Notes: generated from the letters alone by a model not told the origin. A stretch of DNA of 64,000 nt from Clitopilus passeckerianus (GCA_944990035.1 CALYLX010000136.1:930001-994000), one strand, 5' to 3'. Counted from the stretch's first letter, positions 1-11,746 are shown. Translations and numbers: made by a program.

Positions 1-1027
1 GGAGGGGTAAGCATTCAATTTTTGGATGCTCACGGTTCGATTGAAGCCATTTAGTGGACATTCTCTTGGGAACTCGATTGCAGTTCTTCGCCAATTTTAT
101 GCCCTTGGGGTCCGTTACCTGACTTTGACCCACTGGTGCCACAATGCCTTTGCAGATTCATGTGGTCTTCTAGAATCACCAAATCCTGTTCATGGAGGTT
201 TGAGGTTAGATTTTCTTTCTCTCCGGCCTTCAACTTTAGGGAGATTTGACAGCTCTCTTGGGCGCTCGCTCATAGACGAAATGAATCGTCTTGGTATCAT
301 GGTCGATGTCTCCCATACCTCAGACGACACCGCGCGTCAGGCCTTGAGATATTCGAAAGCACCTGTGATATGGTCACACTCCTCATCAAGAGCAATACAT
401 GATGTGCCCCGTAACCTGCCAGATGATATTTTGGCGCTTATCGGGGAAGGGGAAGGGAAGACAGAAGCAATTGTCATGGTATGTATTTTGGTTGCGTTTT
501 GTCGTTGGCGTGTTTGATTATAATGAACATTCCAACTTCCAAGGTCAATTTTGCATCTTTCTTCATTGCTAAACCTGGAGCTGCCACTGTAGAAGTAGTT
601 GCCGATCACGTCGAACATATCGCCAATTTAGCAGGAAAGAAACAGTGAGTTTATCCTTTCTTCATGTTTTCGGAAATTTCTAACTTGCGTTAGCGTTGGC
701 ATCGGGAGCGACTATGACGGAATCGGACAAGATGAAGTACCTGTGGGCCTTGAAGATGTATCAAAATACCCAGCCTTGGTAGGCTACATTTCACGCTCGA
801 GGGAACAAACGGGCGCCTACAGGCGCTGATACTGATATTCCTTACAGATCGCTGAATTGTACAGAAGGGGTTGGAGTAGACGCGAGCTCACCGGTCTCAC
901 TGGTGAAAATCTTCTACGCGTATTTGGGGCCGTCGAAAGGACTGCCAAGCGCCTTCAATCCGTAGGAACAGTCCCAGTGATGGATCAGTATCAGAAGAGG
1001 ACGGCTATTCCCAAGCCCGAGTTGTAA
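1..1027 (+). CDS. Membrane (renal-type) dipeptidase, peptidase M19, 5' truncated by window edge
   Basis: Zinc-dependent dipeptidase of the amidohydrolase fold, which cleaves dipeptides and D-amino-acid-containing dipeptides in animals. The window opens in the last 6 bases of an exon; an intron follows (about 7-54) and the reading resumes as (E)GGHSLGNSIAVLRQFY, the conserved M19 block in which the sheet is followed by LGVRYLTLTHWCHN. Further on are GIMVDVSHTS and VIWSHSSSRAIHDVPRNLPD, both diagnostic for the family and carrying zinc and substrate ligands. Introns near 479-540, 645-693 and 779-847 are needed. The C-terminal exon (LLRVFGAVERTAKRL) matches the family end, and TAA is at 1025-1027. 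The first part of the protein, including the HxD zinc motif, lies outside the window. Confidence 0.9.
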
Positions 1028-1104
1028 TTTTGTTTGGGTTCAGGTTCGAGTATTTCGGGGCGACATGTTTTATTAATTGAGAATCAAATGCAAAGCACCT
1101 GCCA

Positions 1105-2169
1105 GTGGGCAAGAGCATGAGAAAGCAGAGGACAGCAATATGTACGCCAAGTTATGGCAGTGATGGTTTCGGGATGGTTTCAATTGCTGCACAGCCTCTG
1201 GGTGCAACCCAAGCTCTCTTCCTCCAACAGCCAACTGCTGCTCAATTTCGGCCAGGTGCCGTACAGATATTCAATAAGCCCCGGCGGCTATTATCTTGCA
1301 AGGTTCAAGAGGGCAGGTCCCAGCATATCCGTAGCTTCAAATGCCAGCGATTCTGCGCGAAAGGTATATTATAGAGCAAGAACGCAGCCTCTGGCAAAAC
1401 TGACCTTCTGTATGCAGACATCTCTTTCCTCCTACTCAGACGCACACCAGTTTTCGTCGAGAGGACACGCACGGTGTAAGTTGCTATTCAAGAATCATAG
1501 AGCTCATTCCCGACTAATATCGTGGTTTAGCTCCAATGGCTTCATCCGCTGGCTCAAATGTATGTCACGGATCCTGCGGACCAAACTCCTGGCCAGCGCA
1601 CCGCAGTGCTGGTTCTTTCGATTGCCACACCCATCTTCGCAGCGCTCCTCCTTCTGTTCATCCTCACTTTCCGGAGTAATGCCAAGAAGCGTGAGGCTAG
1701 AGAGCACACCTTTGCGCAAATCGGACACCCCCAGTTGATCCCTCAGCCGGCGAAGACCTACATGCCCCACCCTGCCATAGGACATGACATGGCCAAGCGT
1801 CCACCCATGATGGCAGTGGGAGACGAGGGACCAACGATTCCTATGCCAGAGCCGCAAATCAATCGTCGTCCTGGAGGAACGCCCATCGGAGAGCTTCCTA
1901 GTCTTGAAGTTACGCCTCCATCCCGGCCTCATTCGGTCGTTGCTACCCCCCATACGCCGCGCACTCTTCGGTCACCGCGATCCCCCCAAGTGCCAAGTTC
2001 ACCACGATCGCCCCGGTTAACTGGAGGTCATCACGGCGTGCCTCCTTCGACCCCGTTCGGGGACGTTTCGGACCAACCGTTGAGTGCTAACAGCTTGGAA
2101 CGGATGATCACCAAGATGGAATCGGAATTGAAGAGCCCTGCACCGAGGATGTCCCCGAGCCGTTTCTGA
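1105..2169 (+). CDS. Single-pass membrane protein with long Ser/Pro-rich cytosolic tail; 5' exons uncertain
   Basis: The last exon (1531-2169) is secure: a short extracellular stretch, one hydrophobic helix (VLVLSIATPIFAALLLLFIL) followed by a basic stop-transfer (RSNAKKRE), then about 170 residues rich in Pro, Ser and Arg with repeated SPRSP-like motifs and a short final helix (NSLERMITKMESEL). Introns at about 1364-1417 and 1474/1476-1530 are plausible. The upstream exons are unclear because the three frames compete: one frame at 1164-1270 encodes a cysteine-rich stretch (FNCCTASGC, TANCCSISARC) typical of fungal secreted domains, which would fit an extracellular N-terminus but does not join simply to the rest. 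No family recognised. The start coordinate is only the left edge of the likely coding region. Confidence 0.55.
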
Positions 2170-2355
2170 TAGTGGGTATAAGTATGTTGATACAGTCGTA
2201 GAATTCTAGATATTGGTTGAATGGATTCTCGTTCATGCTTGTTGAAACCTTCGCAACACTCGACTTTGGGCGATACTCGGACCAATTTATCTAACGATGT
2301 GGACTACTCATTCTACAGGGAGACACTGCTGATGCTGATGAACTTCTGGGACGAC

Positions 2356-3534
2356 TCAATCATCGTACATATCTTGCACTCCACGCTTCTCTATCCGGCT
2401 CTTCATCATTGTTTTAGCCTGTTCTTGAGCTCCCACAAGCTTCCCTGCTTTGGCAAGAGACAAGAGGAGATTGTGGACGAGGCCAAGATGGTTATGCCGC
2501 CTGAGGCTGTTCTCGAACTGCAAAGCTATTAGCAAGCTGGGATCTGGCTTCAAGCCATTGATTACTCACAGCCCATCGCTGGCGTTTCGAGTTCTCATTA
2601 GAGATCTGCGACAATATCTCGGCGACCAACGCAGAATGGCCCGCCGACTGAGCTCGCCGCAGCTCAGTCTGTAGTGACGGCAAGGGGTCATCTCGTAGAG
2701 CCAAGAGACTGAATTCGATCTGAGATGGTGGTCAGCTTCGTAAGTGGCAGCAGGCCGAGGAGTCGACTTACTGCACCGGGAGGATAGGTGCCAATCCGTG
2801 CCTCGATGACTTCTCTGAAAACAATTCAAGTGTCAGAAGAAAGGACATGGACTGTCAAGATCGAGAAGAGTCCAACCTCGCCGTCTTTATCCAACCTTCA
2901 CCTGCCACTTCATGTGGCCCATGGCTGACCGCATGAGGCTTAAGTCCATCCAGCTCATAGAGTGTACCCATGACTGGCAGGTATACAACGAAGTGGTACG
3001 CGTCTTCTGATTTCCTTGGAAGGCCCAAACCTTCAAGGGAGATTGCACTCGGTGGCGAAAGTGAGTTATGGGCTTCTCTGAGCCAGTCTGCACTCGTGAT
3101 GACAAGGCCGCGAGTTTGTGGGTCCATTCCCGTGGTGAAGCTGTTGAGCTCTGATAGCTGGGGTCCTATTTCTAGTGACGGTATATTCCCCAGAGCATTG
3201 AGAACGGCGAGGGTTGCACATGCATTGTTTATAACTTGATGAGCGAAAAAGCCAGAGAAGTCGGGATCATAGTCGCCCGCCATTTCAGCGTCTCCCGACG
3301 AAGAGACCCATTTGAAAAGAAATATTAGGGCATGAACGGGTTGTAGAGTAGCCAAAGTGTCGGAATCCAGTGAATACAGATCGTCCACTATCAGTGGGAC
3401 TCCGAGGGTTTGGAGGAGTTCACTGCAAAGATTAGGTTAGGGGACTTGCCGAGTAGTTGATATTGAACAAACCTGAAGACACCGGGATCAGACTCTGTGA
3501 GTTGCCATCCGCTGCTGTCGTCTTCGTCGGCCAT
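2356..3534 (-). CDS. UCHL5: Ubiquitin C-terminal hydrolase, UCHL5/UCH37 type (peptidase C12)
   Basis: Cysteine deubiquitinase; in other organisms the UCH37 type works on the 26S proteasome (through Rpn13) or with INO80. It begins MADEDDSSGWQLTESDPGVF at 3534. The catalytic Cys is in QVINNACATLAVLNALGN; the catalytic His is in EDAYHFVVYLPV and the Asp follows in LYELDGL. The C-terminal exons give the ULD tail found only in the UCH37 subtype and not in small UCH-L1/L3 enzymes: FENSLRRHNHLGLVHNLLLS followed by a coiled, charged end (KSRIEKRGVQDMYDD). Several short introns separate the exons. It is divergent from MED31, with 195 bp between start codons. The identification is firm; exact splice borders in the middle are by eye. 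Confidence 0.92.
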
Positions 3535-3729
3535 ATTGTTTGCTTTGAGCGTCTTTGGATGAGTGCAAAACGCGAAACTCAGGGCCTACGTAACCTTTGC
3601 AATGCCAATAGTGACATACGCGTCCATCTCAGATCAATTTCGAGGCTTTCCCCGTAAAGCCTTGCGTTTGGACCACCACTGTTTGCCGTCCGAAGGGGTC
3701 AATCTGGCACTGCTCATCGGGCGATTGCC
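3535..3729. promoter_or_regulatory. Shared divergent promoter, UCHL5 / MED31
   Basis: This 195-bp gap separates the two opposite start codons and must hold both promoters and 5' leaders. I see no clear TATA element in it. Confidence 0.5.
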
Positions 3730-4401
3730 ATGAACGAAACCGAAGGTGCTGGGTCGCCGCCGTCGCCTAATCAGAATCTTGATCCAAAGGCTCTCAATCG
3801 AGCTCGGTTCGAGCTGGAGCTGGAGTTCGTTCAGTCACTGGCAAACCCGTTCTACCTTCACTCCCTAGCGCAGCAGAATATTCTGGATCAGCCTGCTTTC
3901 ATTAACTACCTCAAGTATCTTCAGTACTTTGGGGAAAAGACTATGCTCGCTTCATTCAGTCAGTCATCTTCGCTCCAACTTCGCAACTTGATGTTCACCC
4001 AGCAGGCTTCCAGCTATCCTCATGCTTTGCATCATTTAGACTTGTTGCAACATCCGCAATTTAGAGCGCAGATGAAGAAGGATGATTTCCTCCGTGAATA
4101 TCTCCACCAGAAGCAGTTTGATCATTGGAGAACATGGCAAGTTTATCTAAATCCGGCCTTCATTGGAGTGCACCCTCTTAAATCCGTTCCTTATCAGGCG
4201 AGAGGTAAAGAAAGAGTCAGAAGAGAAGCCATCGATGGGGCAGGAAGGTGCTATGGCCACACAGAGCTAGTGCTGGTAGCAAGGCTGATAGTTATATCAA
4301 ATGGAGACGGATTCGAACGAGAACCATATGTCTATGTCTGTGCCTCGGATTGGCAACGGACAGCGTGTCTTACGCCCTCTACATATTTCTCAATGTCGTG
4401 A
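3730..4401 (+). CDS. MED31: Mediator complex subunit 31 (Soh1)
   Basis: Small subunit of the Mediator middle module, which links activators with RNA polymerase II. After an unstructured N-terminus (NETEGAGSPPSPNQNLDP) comes the almost invariant MED31 core: ELEFVQSLANPFYLHSLAQQ, then INYLKYLQYF, YPHALHHLDLLQHPQFR and FDHWRTW. Only the core is conserved in the family. The end is less certain: a 57-nt segment at 4141-4197 has GT and AG ends and a length divisible by three, so the protein reads through with or without it; spliced, it would give HWRTWQARGKERVRRE, more like other MED31 tails. The stop used here is TGA at 4399-4401. Divergent from UCHL5. Confidence 0.93.
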   Translation: MNETEGAGSPPSPNQNLDPKALNRARFELELEFVQSLANPFYLHSLAQQNILDQPAFINYLKYLQYFGEKTMLASFSQSSSLQLRNLMFTQQASSYPHALHHLDLLQHPQFRAQMKKDDFLREYLHQKQFDHWRTWQVYLNPAFIGVHPLKSVPYQARGKERVRREAIDGAGRCYGHTELVLVARLIVISNGDGFEREPYVYVCASDWQRTACLTPSTYFSMS

Positions 4402-4547
4402 ATCATGTTACAAGGGCAGCATTGTATATTCCTTGTCGGCAAATTGCAATTCTTCGTTCAAGCTGTGTGAGAACTAAAGCGGCCGCCAGGCGGCAGTATT
4501 GACGAACTGACGGAGTTGTGACCCGAAACGGCAATGCAAGCTTCATC

Positions 4548-6395
4548 ATGACCCAAATGAATGCTTCGCTGGACGAACGACAAAATCGACATTCCCTCGA
4601 AGCAAATGACGAAGAACTAGACGGTTATGTTGAATTAAATGGCGCACACCTAGCCACACAAGAGGAGAAAAAGCGGTTGTGGATTAGAGGAGCAATAATA
4701 AACGGACTGTTCATTGCAAGCTGGTACGTGGCTGTTTCTGTCATACTCGGAGAATCCTCCTAGACCTTGAAAGTTCCTAGGTTTATTTTTGCCACGTTCC
4801 TTTCTGTATACAACAAATGGATGTTCTCGCCAGACCATTTCGGGTTCCCCTACCCCCTTTTCGTGACGACATTACACATGATTGTGCAGTTCGTTCTTGC
4901 TGCCTTCCTGAGGAACATGTGGCCAAGAAAATTCAAACCCGAGAGGAGCCCTTCTCTTTCTGACTATGGGTGAGTTCATGGTTTGTACACGCCTTGTTAG
5001 GGTGGTCTTCCTGGATTGGCAAGAAGTCTCTTGGATTTGGCATCCAGGAACCCTGCTCCGGCCTCAGAATGGCTCTAGAGCATGTCACCCTGCCCTTAGA
5101 CAGGCTCTTCGTCTACCTTAAGTTTGTCGATGATCTTACCTTCATTACAGGAAAAAAGCCGCTCCTACCGCGATTGCTTCAGGCCTTGACATTGGTTTGT
5201 CAAACCTTTCCCTCAAGCTTGTGACTTTGTCATTCTACAGTGCGTGCTACCTTGTGTTGCTTTACGCATCGCTGATGAAACCTGCTGCGCCCAGCTATGT
5301 GCAAATCATCCTCGCTAATCTTTGTATTATTGTTTGCCTTTCTATTCCGCCTAGAAAGATTCTCCTGGCGCCTGATTGGGGTCATCTTTCTCATATTTTC
5401 GGGCGTCCTCTTGATGGTAGCAACGGAGACGAATTTCGTCCTGGATGGTCTGTTGCTCGTTCTCAGCGCGAGCGCTCTCGGAGGTCTACGCTGGAGTCTT
5501 ACTCAGTTGCTTTTACACGACAAGAATATGGGGTTGGATAATCCAGCTGCCACGGTCTACTGGTTAGCTCCTACGATGGGCATTACTCTGGCTGTTGTTA
5601 GCGCATCTGTAGATTCATGGAGCAAGCTCTTTGCAAGCAAGTTCTTTGAGAACTTCGACGCGACTCTCAGTACCACACTTTATCTCCTGGCCCCGGGAGT
5701 AATTGCATTTGCAATGGTGCTTAGCGAATTCTAGTTCGTATTCAAACGCGTACCTCTTTGATCTCGAAATCTGTAACTAACCATTCATTGTTTTCGATTG
5801 ACAGTATCATACAACGGACAGGGGTTGTTCCAATGTCCATCGCCGGGATTGCAAAAGAGGTGACCACGATCACTATTTCCGCCTGGTTCTTCGGGGATCA
5901 GCTCACGCCGCTCAACATCACTGGGGTCTCAATAACCATCCTTGGTATGTTTTTCTTAAGTCTTTTTAATCGATCCGGCTCGACAGTTCGCATTTTCCAT
6001 CACAGGCATCATGCTGTTCACGTACCACAAATATAGGAAATCTATTGACGGCCCAGTGCCGTTAGACGCTCATGGGAGGCCGTTGTTATCCAATGATGAC
6101 CTCTCACGACGACTAAGCCTCCAACAAAATCGCTTCCATGGTATTTCAGAGGATACGATTCCCTTGACATCAACTTCACATGGAAATCGACCATTCAACG
6201 ACGAGGTGAGATTCACGCTCCAAGGTTCGATTGAACGCCGAGTACTGACGAACTGTGCATCGGTTGCTGCAGGATGAAACCGTTGAACATGAGCAGCTGC
6301 TCTTTTCGGCTGACCACGGTGACGATGAGTCAGTGGGTGTCCATCGAAATGACACGAGCAAAAACACGCTACCGCGGAGCCCGGAACAAGTTTAG
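4548..6395 (+). CDS. Nucleotide-sugar / triose-phosphate transporter family protein, SLC35C2-like
   Basis: Multi-pass Golgi or ER carrier of the drug/metabolite transporter superfamily (TPT branch). It begins MTQMNASLDERQNRHSLEAN with a short cytosolic N-terminus. After the first helix, TFLSVYNKWMF and DHFGFPYPLFVTTLHM are the TPT signature. Later exons carry LDIGLSNLSLKLVTLSFY, FRLERFSWRLIGVIFLIFSG, GGLRWSLTQLLLHDKN, GIAKEVTTITISAWFFGDQL and LNITGVSITILG, all typical of the SLC35C2/yeast Ymd8 group. About seven introns are required. The tail after YHKYRKS is polar and acidic and ends RSPEQV, stop at 6393-6395. The substrate cannot be read from sequence; in animals SLC35C2 is linked to GDP-fucose supply, and a fucosyltransferase-like gene lies at 20 kb, but that is only suggestive. 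Confidence 0.88.
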
Positions 6396-7336
6396 AGCAC
6401 CTTCCCGGACGAGTCGAGACGCAAGGACGATACCCATACCCTGCATACATTCATAGAGGTCTCAACATTTCAGGGCAGACAATGGCACCAGGCATCGTCA
6501 GTTTACTCTGCATGATGTTCTAGACGACGGAAGTACACCGGGGAGTCGGTGACAAGTTGCTGGCAATTGCTGGGTTCAAACGCATCAAAGGATCATTCCC
6601 CCTGGCATGTCTCCATTTGACAGCGCGCCTTGGGTAAAGGCGGCCTGTCTCTACGATGACGTTGTCCCTCAACATCAGAGGTGCAATCAATAGAAACAAC
6701 TGTTGACGCTGTGAGAAAAGGCTTGTGATGATTGAGTTCCTTGATCGAATGAACCCTCAATACCCACCGAACTGGGCGGAATCAAGATGCAACCCGATGC
6801 GTTACTTGAGAAGCTGCAACAAGCTGGTGCCAAATTTTTCATATGTTTTGATGAAAGGAAGGGAATGTGTGTTGATCAATCACCACGTGGCACGGCATTG
6901 GGCCGTTAGAATATTGAGTTTTGTGAGGGAGCCAGAGTAGAATTAGGTACACAGGAGTGTACGCATGTTGCTGAAGTGCATGGAAAGGACACCAGACCCT
7001 TGATTCATCAAAAAGTGACAAGAGCAGTCAAGGCAGTTGGAGCCAGGCTTGCGACGGCAGAATTGGACCGGATAAGTGTTTTCCTCGGGCAACAACACGC
7101 TGCGGTGGTACTCTATCGCCCATCGTATGCAGGCTGTGTAAACTGCTTCCTTCTCAGGTAATACGAAAGATCCGATCGTTACAAGAAATAACGTTTCAGA
7201 GATATTTTGAATACCTGTTACCTTTTATATTTTATTACTAATTCCGTAATATTCCCAACGGGCTTATATAGTCACTACCTAAATACTCAATACCGCCGAA
7301 CGATCGGCTCTCTCCCTTTCTCGTTCACACTCAATC
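6396..7336. other. Intergenic, no gene supported
   Basis: About 940 bp between the transporter and the next regulator gene. Short open stretches occur (for example 6976-7161) but none is conserved-looking or splices into a longer frame. The right end turns AT-rich from about 7190 and contains the TATA-like element of the following gene. Confidence 0.5.
7265..7271 (+). promoter_or_regulatory. TATA-like element upstream of Zn2Cys6 gene
   Basis: TATATAG inside an AT-rich tract, about 66 bp before the ATG at 7337 and followed by a pyrimidine-rich leader (CTCTCCCTTTCTC), the usual arrangement for fungal core promoters. Confidence 0.4.
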
Positions 7337-8713
7337 ATGGAGGACTCATTCCAGTTCATTATTGAATCTCCTCAACATAACACTGGTCATAAGAAACGTC
7401 CTAGGCTAGTCACCTCTTGTGATAACTGGTTGGTTCATTTTCTCCCCAAACGATTATCCCCTAATAAGCCCAATAACAACAACAGTCGTCTCAAGAAGAT
7501 CAAGTGTCTTCAACCATCGCCGGAAACAAAATGTGAGGCTTGTAAGGCCGCAAAGATTCAATGCAAGTTCCGAGACAGGGAGAGGTACTTTGCTGAGCGA
7601 AGCCGGGCTATCGCGGGACCTGGTACCCAGAACAACGGCAATAACGACGGTTATGATCAAAGGTGAGGATCATCTTTAAAGTTCCCTACTGAACGCGCAT
7701 TCACCTCAGTCACCAGAAGGAGCGAAAGAACCGGCTCCCTAGATGCGTTCTCAGTCGGCTCTAACTCATCAAGCCCGGCGATATCGTCTTCGAATGCGCG
7801 TTCAAATTCGCATTCTCCTAAAGCAGGTGGAATGGTTTCTCCTGATGTTCCATCGAATGGCAGATATCAATCTTATTCTCCAGATCCACGCCATGCAGCG
7901 GACCCAAGGTATGTCGACTTAGGTGTTTCTTACTGCGCATATATTCAATAATGACCTTTTTCAGGAGTCAAACTTCAATGTATGCGCCACGGGGTTCTGA
8001 TCCCGCAGGATACGCATATACCATGCCACCGCCTCCCCAATCGTATCAGCCAACATCCCGGGACTCGCCCCCCGCTTTTTGATACACGGGACCCCCAATA
8101 TCCAGACCAGCACCTGATGCAGCATCTCTGTGCTGTTTTCTTCCACCAGTACGCTCGCCAATATCCTTTCCTAGTTTATGAGGATGTTTTGCAAGATCTC
8201 TTCGACCACGTTTTGCCTGCCCTAATCCAAAACAGCATCGCCGCCATGGCTGTTCGCTACTCTGATAATCCTTCTCTAATTGGCCAGGGATTGCCAAATG
8301 TCAGCGAGACCTATTCAAACAAAGCAAAGGTAATTTCTTGCCCAGGTGGCCTCAGCAATTTCTGATCCTGAATCCTTAGGCTATTTTGCAATCCATTGCG
8401 CATATCCCTGACCTACAGACCCTGCATGGCATCATGCTCCTTTCCTGGTCAGAATACAGGAATAATCGCGCCCCTTGTAAGTCATCTTTTCAAATAGTTT
8501 GCCAGTCTTTAAGAAGCTTATGACGTCGCAGCTGCTCGGTCTTATTTCCAAATGGCCTGGAGGATGGCATACGACCTCGGTTTGTCCGAACAGACTACAC
8601 ATCAGCAACCCCATTTGAGCGACAAGGAACGTAGTCGTCGTGCAGCGACATGGGTTGCAATACACCAGCTGAATGACCAGATAAACGCTCCAGCTTATAA
8701 TGACCATCGTTGA
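7337..8713 (+). CDS. Zn2Cys6 fungal transcription factor, apparent one-base frameshift
   Basis: Binuclear zinc cluster DNA-binding regulator. The cluster is split by an intron within a Cys codon (about 7429-7487): TSCDN + C + RLKKIKC, then KCEACKAAKIQC, giving C-x2-C-x6-C-x8-C-x2-C-x6-C. It is followed by a Ser/Pro-rich linker and the start of the fungal_trans region (YPDQHLMQHLCAVFFHQYAR; LQSIAHIPDLQTLHGIMLLS; YFQMAWRMAYDLGLSEQ). The frame breaks at a run of six C (8068-8073): reading five C joins SRDSPP to LFDTRDPQYPD without further change. The protein stops at 8711-8713 soon after the YDLGLS block, earlier than full-length fungal_trans proteins; whether that is normal for its subfamily I cannot tell. 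Target genes unknown. Confidence 0.82.
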
Positions 8714-9785
8714 ACGGACTAATTCTTTTTTACTTTTTCCGGTGCTTTCCTTCCCGTCTTATCCATCGATCTTGCTGCTGGCACACACTCTCGTATATCT
8801 CCCCCACAACTATTTACTGTTACCATACCGTATAATCAGCCGTACATCTGTGCTGTATGACGAGATAATTTCATAATTTGACACGCATTCTGAGCCTACC
8901 ACCCTTTGTTTGGAGCATCCGGACCTTGATTGGCACCAGGACGACGCGAGGCGAGATGAGGCACCGTTCTTGGGAGATTGGTTGTTCTTGGTTTGCCCCA
9001 GGTACATTCTAGGGTGAGATCCTCTTCACAAATCACCAAGATCTCCGAGATAAGATAATTCTGCCATCGTTGTAAAGGCTGGGCCAGCACTTACCCATCA
9101 CCCTTGCATAACAGCTGCAATGTTTGGAACCAGCTGCGCGTTGGCTTGTGACTTGGCTGGCGTTCTCAATTCAATTCATTGTGTTTATAAAAAGTGCAGA
9201 GATCATTCTCCGCATTGCCTGGGTCTTCCTAGGGATGTCGTCGAAATATATCCTCCTTCCAACTCCGAGTGAGGTGTAACAATCATGCGTACGCCACCAT
9301 CTCTTGACGATGGTGGCTTCCTGGCCTGCCCATCGTGAGGCATTCAACAGCAAATAGCGTATAGACCGGTGATAGAGAACTATGCGTTCAGGGTCGGTGA
9401 GCGTTCGAAGAATTATCTAAACCACAGCCTTGCCTACGCTGATTGGTGATCAAACGACAAGCGACGGCCAGACCAACAGCCTGTGGGTCGAAGTGAGCAT
9501 CGACCGTAGTGTTCCACATGTACACATGCTGGGTACTGATCATCCATCTGATCCTCCAGCACCGGTGAGGAACGCCTCCACTGTATTCGGTGTATCAAAT
9601 TTCAATTTACGGGAGATTTATCACCTGGTCCCCAGGCCTCCTCAATCCTTTTCCTGGTCGGCGACGGTTACTTATACAGTCGTGCTCGACAAATTGGACA
9701 ACATTGGTGCTGTCCCGCCCGGTGTTCACCCCCTCCTACTTTGGTCTGGCAGCTGGGGCCTCTTTCCCCAGGCACCCGAAGCTGA
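8714..9785. other. Intergenic, no gene supported
   Basis: About 1.07 kb without a convincing gene on either strand. Open frames at 9430-9927 (+) and small ones on the minus strand have no recognisable domain; the (+) frame overlaps the true first exon of the next gene in a different frame. No repeat or mobile element was noticed. Confidence 0.5.
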
Positions 9786-11746
9786 ATGGACTCCAAGGCA
9801 TATACAGTCTCCGCCTACCTACGCATTGCATCAATCGCGGTTGCACTCTACGAGTAAACGAGCTCTTCTCAACTTGGTGTACGGATCGGTTTCTGATTGT
9901 GTTTTTCCCTATCTTCGCCTGCAATAGCTATCTGGAGACGGCCCCCACGGCATGGCAGTTTTATAGGGAGCAATGGAGACACAGGAGGATCTCGTAAGTT
10001 GCAGAATGCTTGGACCATCCGACACGCGCACGGCTAATGAACCGCTGATTCAAATTCGACATTAGATCCTCATGCGTCCTCTTCGTGTTGATTCGGTCCG
10101 TACCGTATTTCTGATTTTCTGGCGAAGCATTCACCCTGACCGGATGAACAACAGTGCGACGAGTATAGCTGTATTGGTGCTGAGTAGCGTTCGTTCAAAG
10201 GCCCTTGTCACCATTTTCCTCCCGTGTAACATAATATTTATTCCTAGTATGGATTCTTCTACTCCCGCTTCGACACACAATCATGCCAGAAATTCTACCT
10301 CCTCCCGCCCGCGTTCAAAGGTGAGTGGCCCGGCGTTGTCTTGAGCGAACGGCCAAGACTGAATGCTTGTTCATCAATAGTCCTGCAAGGGATGGTGTCG
10401 CAGGTTATTTTGGGTATGAGGTGTGTAACTCGTACTCCGGATTCAACAGAATCTTGCGGTCGGCGGCCGCTAACCCCAATCCAGGGCTTGGAACTTGTCG
10501 CGAAGATCAACAACTATCAGCTACCTCCTTGTTGCTCTCTACCTCGCGACTACTGTCGTAAGTGCTTCGGATGCATTCATAAAGCCGACTTTGTCTCATA
10601 GTGGCTACAGTTGCAATGGGTCTCAACTCTGTCTGGGCGCAAGAGTAAATTACCTTCCTCCTGTCCAACCGTCATGCCCGGACTGATGAGCGCTTTAATA
10701 ATTCACAGCCAGTCTGGCGTTAGATGAAACAGGTCTCGTGAAGCAGGTAGGCTATTCATTGACATCTCATTTCCGATCTTTTCTGACCTTTTTTCTTTAC
10801 AGGGAAAGTATGTTGTCCTTCATTTCCACAACAGAGAACCAGCCGCTGATTCATATCTCTGAATAGTTGCCGAGCATTCAGCAATAGCACACATGACGAT
10901 TGGGGCGCATGGGTTTATTATCTGGTCGCCTTTCTATACGATTCTGCGACAGTCCTCATTTCGGTGTTTTTCCTCCTCAAATACAAGAGGACATCAAATA
11001 ATTCGATGTATGCCGAGCATGCGATCCTTCTTCGCAGTAAAAGCTGACAGGTCAATCAGGATGAACAAGGTCATCAAGATGATGTTGTACGATGGGGTGT
11101 TCTACTTCGTGGCCCTTGCCAGTATGTGCCACGTTTTTCATCAACTAAATCTTCTGCTAAGATTGCTCTAGCCATCAACTTCGTCAACCTGGTGTTCTTC
11201 AAGACCTCTGCTGATTTCCAGGTATGCCCCTCGTTGCCCATCTGATGCTTCTGAATTAATTTGTTATTATCAGACCGCGGCGTATGTTCCTCGTACGACA
11301 TTCACATGTTCTGGAACTGACATTTGAATCTAGTGCCTCTCTGGGTTATGCAGTATCTTGGATCATGTCACAAAGAATGTTGATCCACCTTCACCGTACG
11401 TCTTTTGGAACCCTAGAAATCTGCCATTCTGACGTTAAACCCAGACGCAACTCGAGAGCGAAATCATGAGACCACGGAGAAAGGTATCACAATCACAGAG
11501 AACCTTGGATCTGCCAGAGACATCAGCCATGCTGTCCGCACTCAATTCGAACCGAAAGATACCAATGCTACCTTTGATCTCACATTCCCTCGTCGTGGAC
11601 AAATGGAGACCGCAATACACGAAGACCCAGATATCGATCCAAATCTATCTGTGCAGGTGCGGATCGAACGGACAGTCAAGCTGGATCGCGCTCTGCGGTC
11701 ATACGAACTGGAGGATTACACCATGAGCTCACGTCAGAGACGGTAG
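9786..11746 (+). CDS. DUF6533 multi-pass membrane protein (basidiomycete-expanded family)
   Basis: Integral membrane protein of unknown function. Start MDSKAYTVSAYLRIASIAVA at 9786; the first intron (about 9852-9928) splits an Asp codon and yields LYDYLETAPTAWQFYREQW, the DUF6533 signature. The chain continues RRISSSCVLFVLIRSVP, ATSIAVLVLSS, YGFFYSRFDTQSCQKFYLLP, MVSQVILGMRAWNLSRRSTT, GAWVYYLVAFLYDSATVLIS, MNKVIKMMLYDGVFYFVALA and ASLGYAVSWIMSQRMLIHLH, which are the usual helices and loops of this family in order. At least ten short introns are needed, and the segment around 10600-10880 has several possible splice routes. The cytosolic tail (about 100 residues) ends SSRQRR. Families like this are present in tens of copies in agaricomycetes; a receptor-like role is often supposed but not shown. 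Confidence 0.85.

Noticed and set aside
1504..1953. Open frame of 149 codons on the minus strand
   Set aside because: Lies opposite the certain membrane-protein exon and mirrors its Ser/Pro/Arg codons; no independent features.
6725..7161. Possible decayed gene fragments between transporter and regulator
   Set aside because: Short open pieces in different frames, no recognisable domain and no consistent splicing.
7337..8713. Zn2Cys6 gene as a truncated pseudogene
   Set aside because: Apart from one C-run indel all exons and splice sites are intact, and the early stop could be normal for the subfamily, so pseudogene status is not supported.
9430..9927. Open frame of 165 codons (+) before the DUF6533 gene
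   Set aside because: Overlaps the true first exon (MDSKAYTVSAYLRIAS) in another frame and has no recognisable content.
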